Below are positions 4,874 to 5,721 of a stretch of DNA of 5,721 nt, piece after piece. This DNA comes from Gammaproteobacteria bacterium (lineage in GTDB: Bacteria; Pseudomonadota; Gammaproteobacteria; HK1), in NCBI GenBank assembly GCA_020444775.1, contig JAGRHX010001285.1:1-5721 (forward strand), read 5' to 3'. The position numbers and the translations under genes were made by a program. Each line of letters starts with the position of its first letter. Position 1 is the stretch's first letter. The notes under the pieces are model-generated. The model was not told the origin of the DNA. It did not search any database and saw only the letters and a list, made by a program, of their open reading frames with translations.

Positions 4874-5721
4874 ATGTCCTGCTTGAAGAGAATCCTCGAG
4901 CGCGGCTCCAGTGTCGGTGCAGCCCGCGTACCACGCCGTGGCCCGCGCATCATCGGTCGGGCCGCCGCGATTGCGCTATTGCTCACCAGCACCGGCGCGC
5001 TGGCGGGTGGCACCTTGCGAATCGCCATGACCGCCGCGGATGTGCCGACCACTACCGGCATGCCCAACAATGGCTACGAAGGCATGCGCTTCCTCGGCTA
5101 TCCGGTGTTCGAAGGCCTGGTGCTGTGGGACTTGAGCAGCGCCGACAAGCTGGCCGATCTTCGACCGGGCCTGGCCGAGAGCTGGACCCAGGCCGAGGGA
5201 GAACCGACCAGATGGGTATTCAAGCTGCGTCAGGGCGTGCGTTTCCATGACGGCGCACCCTTCAACGCCGATGCCGCTATCTGGAACCTGGAGCGCTACT
5301 ACGACAAGGATTCACCCCAGTTCGAGCCACAGGGCTCGGCGATCACCCGTGCCCGTAACCCCAACGTCAAGGCATGGCGCAAGATCGACGACTACACCCT
5401 GGAAATCACCACCGACCGACCGCTGTCGTACTTCCCATATCTGCTCGTCTATATGCTCTACTCGAGCCCCACGCAGTGGGAGAAGATGGACAAGGATTGG
5501 GCCAAGGTGGCGAGCGCGCCTTCGGGTACCGGTCCGTTCAAGATCGTCGACTTCAAGCCGCGCGTGAGCGTGACGCTGGAGAAGAATCCCGGCTATTGGG
5601 ACCAGGGCCGGGTGCCAAAGCTCGACCGCATGGTGCTCTATCCGATGCCGGAAGCGACCACCCGTCTGGCCGCGCTTCGCTCGGGTCAGGTCGATTGGAT
5701 CGAGGTGCCGCCGCCGGATGC
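4874..5721 (+). CDS. ABC transporter substrate-binding protein, family 5 (peptide/nickel type), 3' end missing
   Basis: The first 282 codons are present; family members usually have 500-550 residues, so about half is missing. Residues 1-44 form a Sec-type signal peptide: a long basic n-region with several Arg, a hydrophobic core AAAIALLLTSTG, and likely cleavage after ALA44. No lipobox Cys is seen at the cleavage point, so the protein should be free in the periplasm. The mature part carries the SBP_bac_5 signature: LAESW at about 99-103, then FKLRQGVRFHDGAPFNAD, and later SGTGPFKI with a GYW segment and an LRSGQVDW segment. These proteins capture oligopeptides, dipeptides, opines, glutathione or nickel chelates and deliver them to an ABC permease. 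The start is fixed by AGGGGAAG just upstream. Permease and ATPase genes probably follow outside the window. Divergence from the amidase unit suggests an amide- or peptide-like ligand. Ligand identity cannot be read from the sequence. Confidence 0.95.
   Translation, partial: MSCLKRILERGSSVGAARVPRRGPRIIGRAAAIALLLTSTGALAGGTLRIAMTAADVPTTTGMPNNGYEGMRFLGYPVFEGLVLWDLSSADKLADLRPGLAESWTQAEGEPTRWVFKLRQGVRFHDGAPFNADAAIWNLERYYDKDSPQFEPQGSAITRARNPNVKAWRKIDDYTLEITTDRPLSYFPYLLVYMLYSSPTQWEKMDKDWAKVASAPSGTGPFKIVDFKPRVSVTLEKNPGYWDQGRVPKLDRMVLYPMPEATTRLAALRSGQVDWIEVPPPD

Noticed and set aside
4471..5250. Plus-strand open frame of 259 codons running into the binding-protein gene in another frame
   Set aside because: It covers the intergenic region and the signal peptide region of a clearly better gene, and its product has no family-like features.

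Overview
The window looks like chromosomal DNA from a GC-rich proteobacterium (Pseudomonadota). The basis is high GC with GC-rich third codon positions, Shine-Dalgarno starts, a Sec-type signal peptide on a periplasmic binding protein, and sigma-54-like promoter sequences. I cannot name a genus. No rRNA, tRNA, insertion sequence, integrase or CRISPR array was seen.

Layout. Four genes lie on the minus strand and are read from right to left. (1) A 79-residue GatC/AtzG-like protein, 3942-4181. (2) A 465-residue amidase-signature enzyme, 2548-3945, whose GTG start overlaps the stop of gene 1. (3) A 229-residue isochorismatase-fold cysteine hydrolase, 1788-2477, 70 bp further on. (4) After a 333-bp gap, a thiamine-diphosphate enzyme of the acetolactate-synthase/decarboxylase superfamily, 1-1454, whose C-terminus is cut off by the window edge. 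Divergent to these, on the plus strand, is the start of a family 5 (peptide/nickel type) ABC substrate-binding protein, 4874 to the window end. The two long gene-free stretches are 1455-1787 and 4182-4873.

How the genes may work together (inference). The binding protein would capture a small amide- or peptide-like solute for an ABC importer whose other genes probably lie to the right. The amidase with its small partner and the cysteine hydrolase would cleave C-N bonds and release ammonia. The ThDP enzyme could decarboxylate or carboligate a 2-oxo acid derived from the carbon skeleton. The amidase/small-subunit pair resembles AtzE/AtzG of cyanuric-acid degradation, but AtzD and AtzF partners are not visible, so the substrate is unknown.

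The most interesting signal is in the 692-bp divergent intergenic region. Two sigma-54-like -24/-12 promoters, each with the exact GG-N10-GC spacing, point outwards: plus strand 4677-4692 and minus strand 4286-4301. Roughly midway between them lie two NtrC-like imperfect palindromes about 31 bp apart (4472-4488 and 4503-4519). This suggests a shared enhancer that switches on uptake and amide breakdown together under nitrogen limitation. This is read by eye and not tested.
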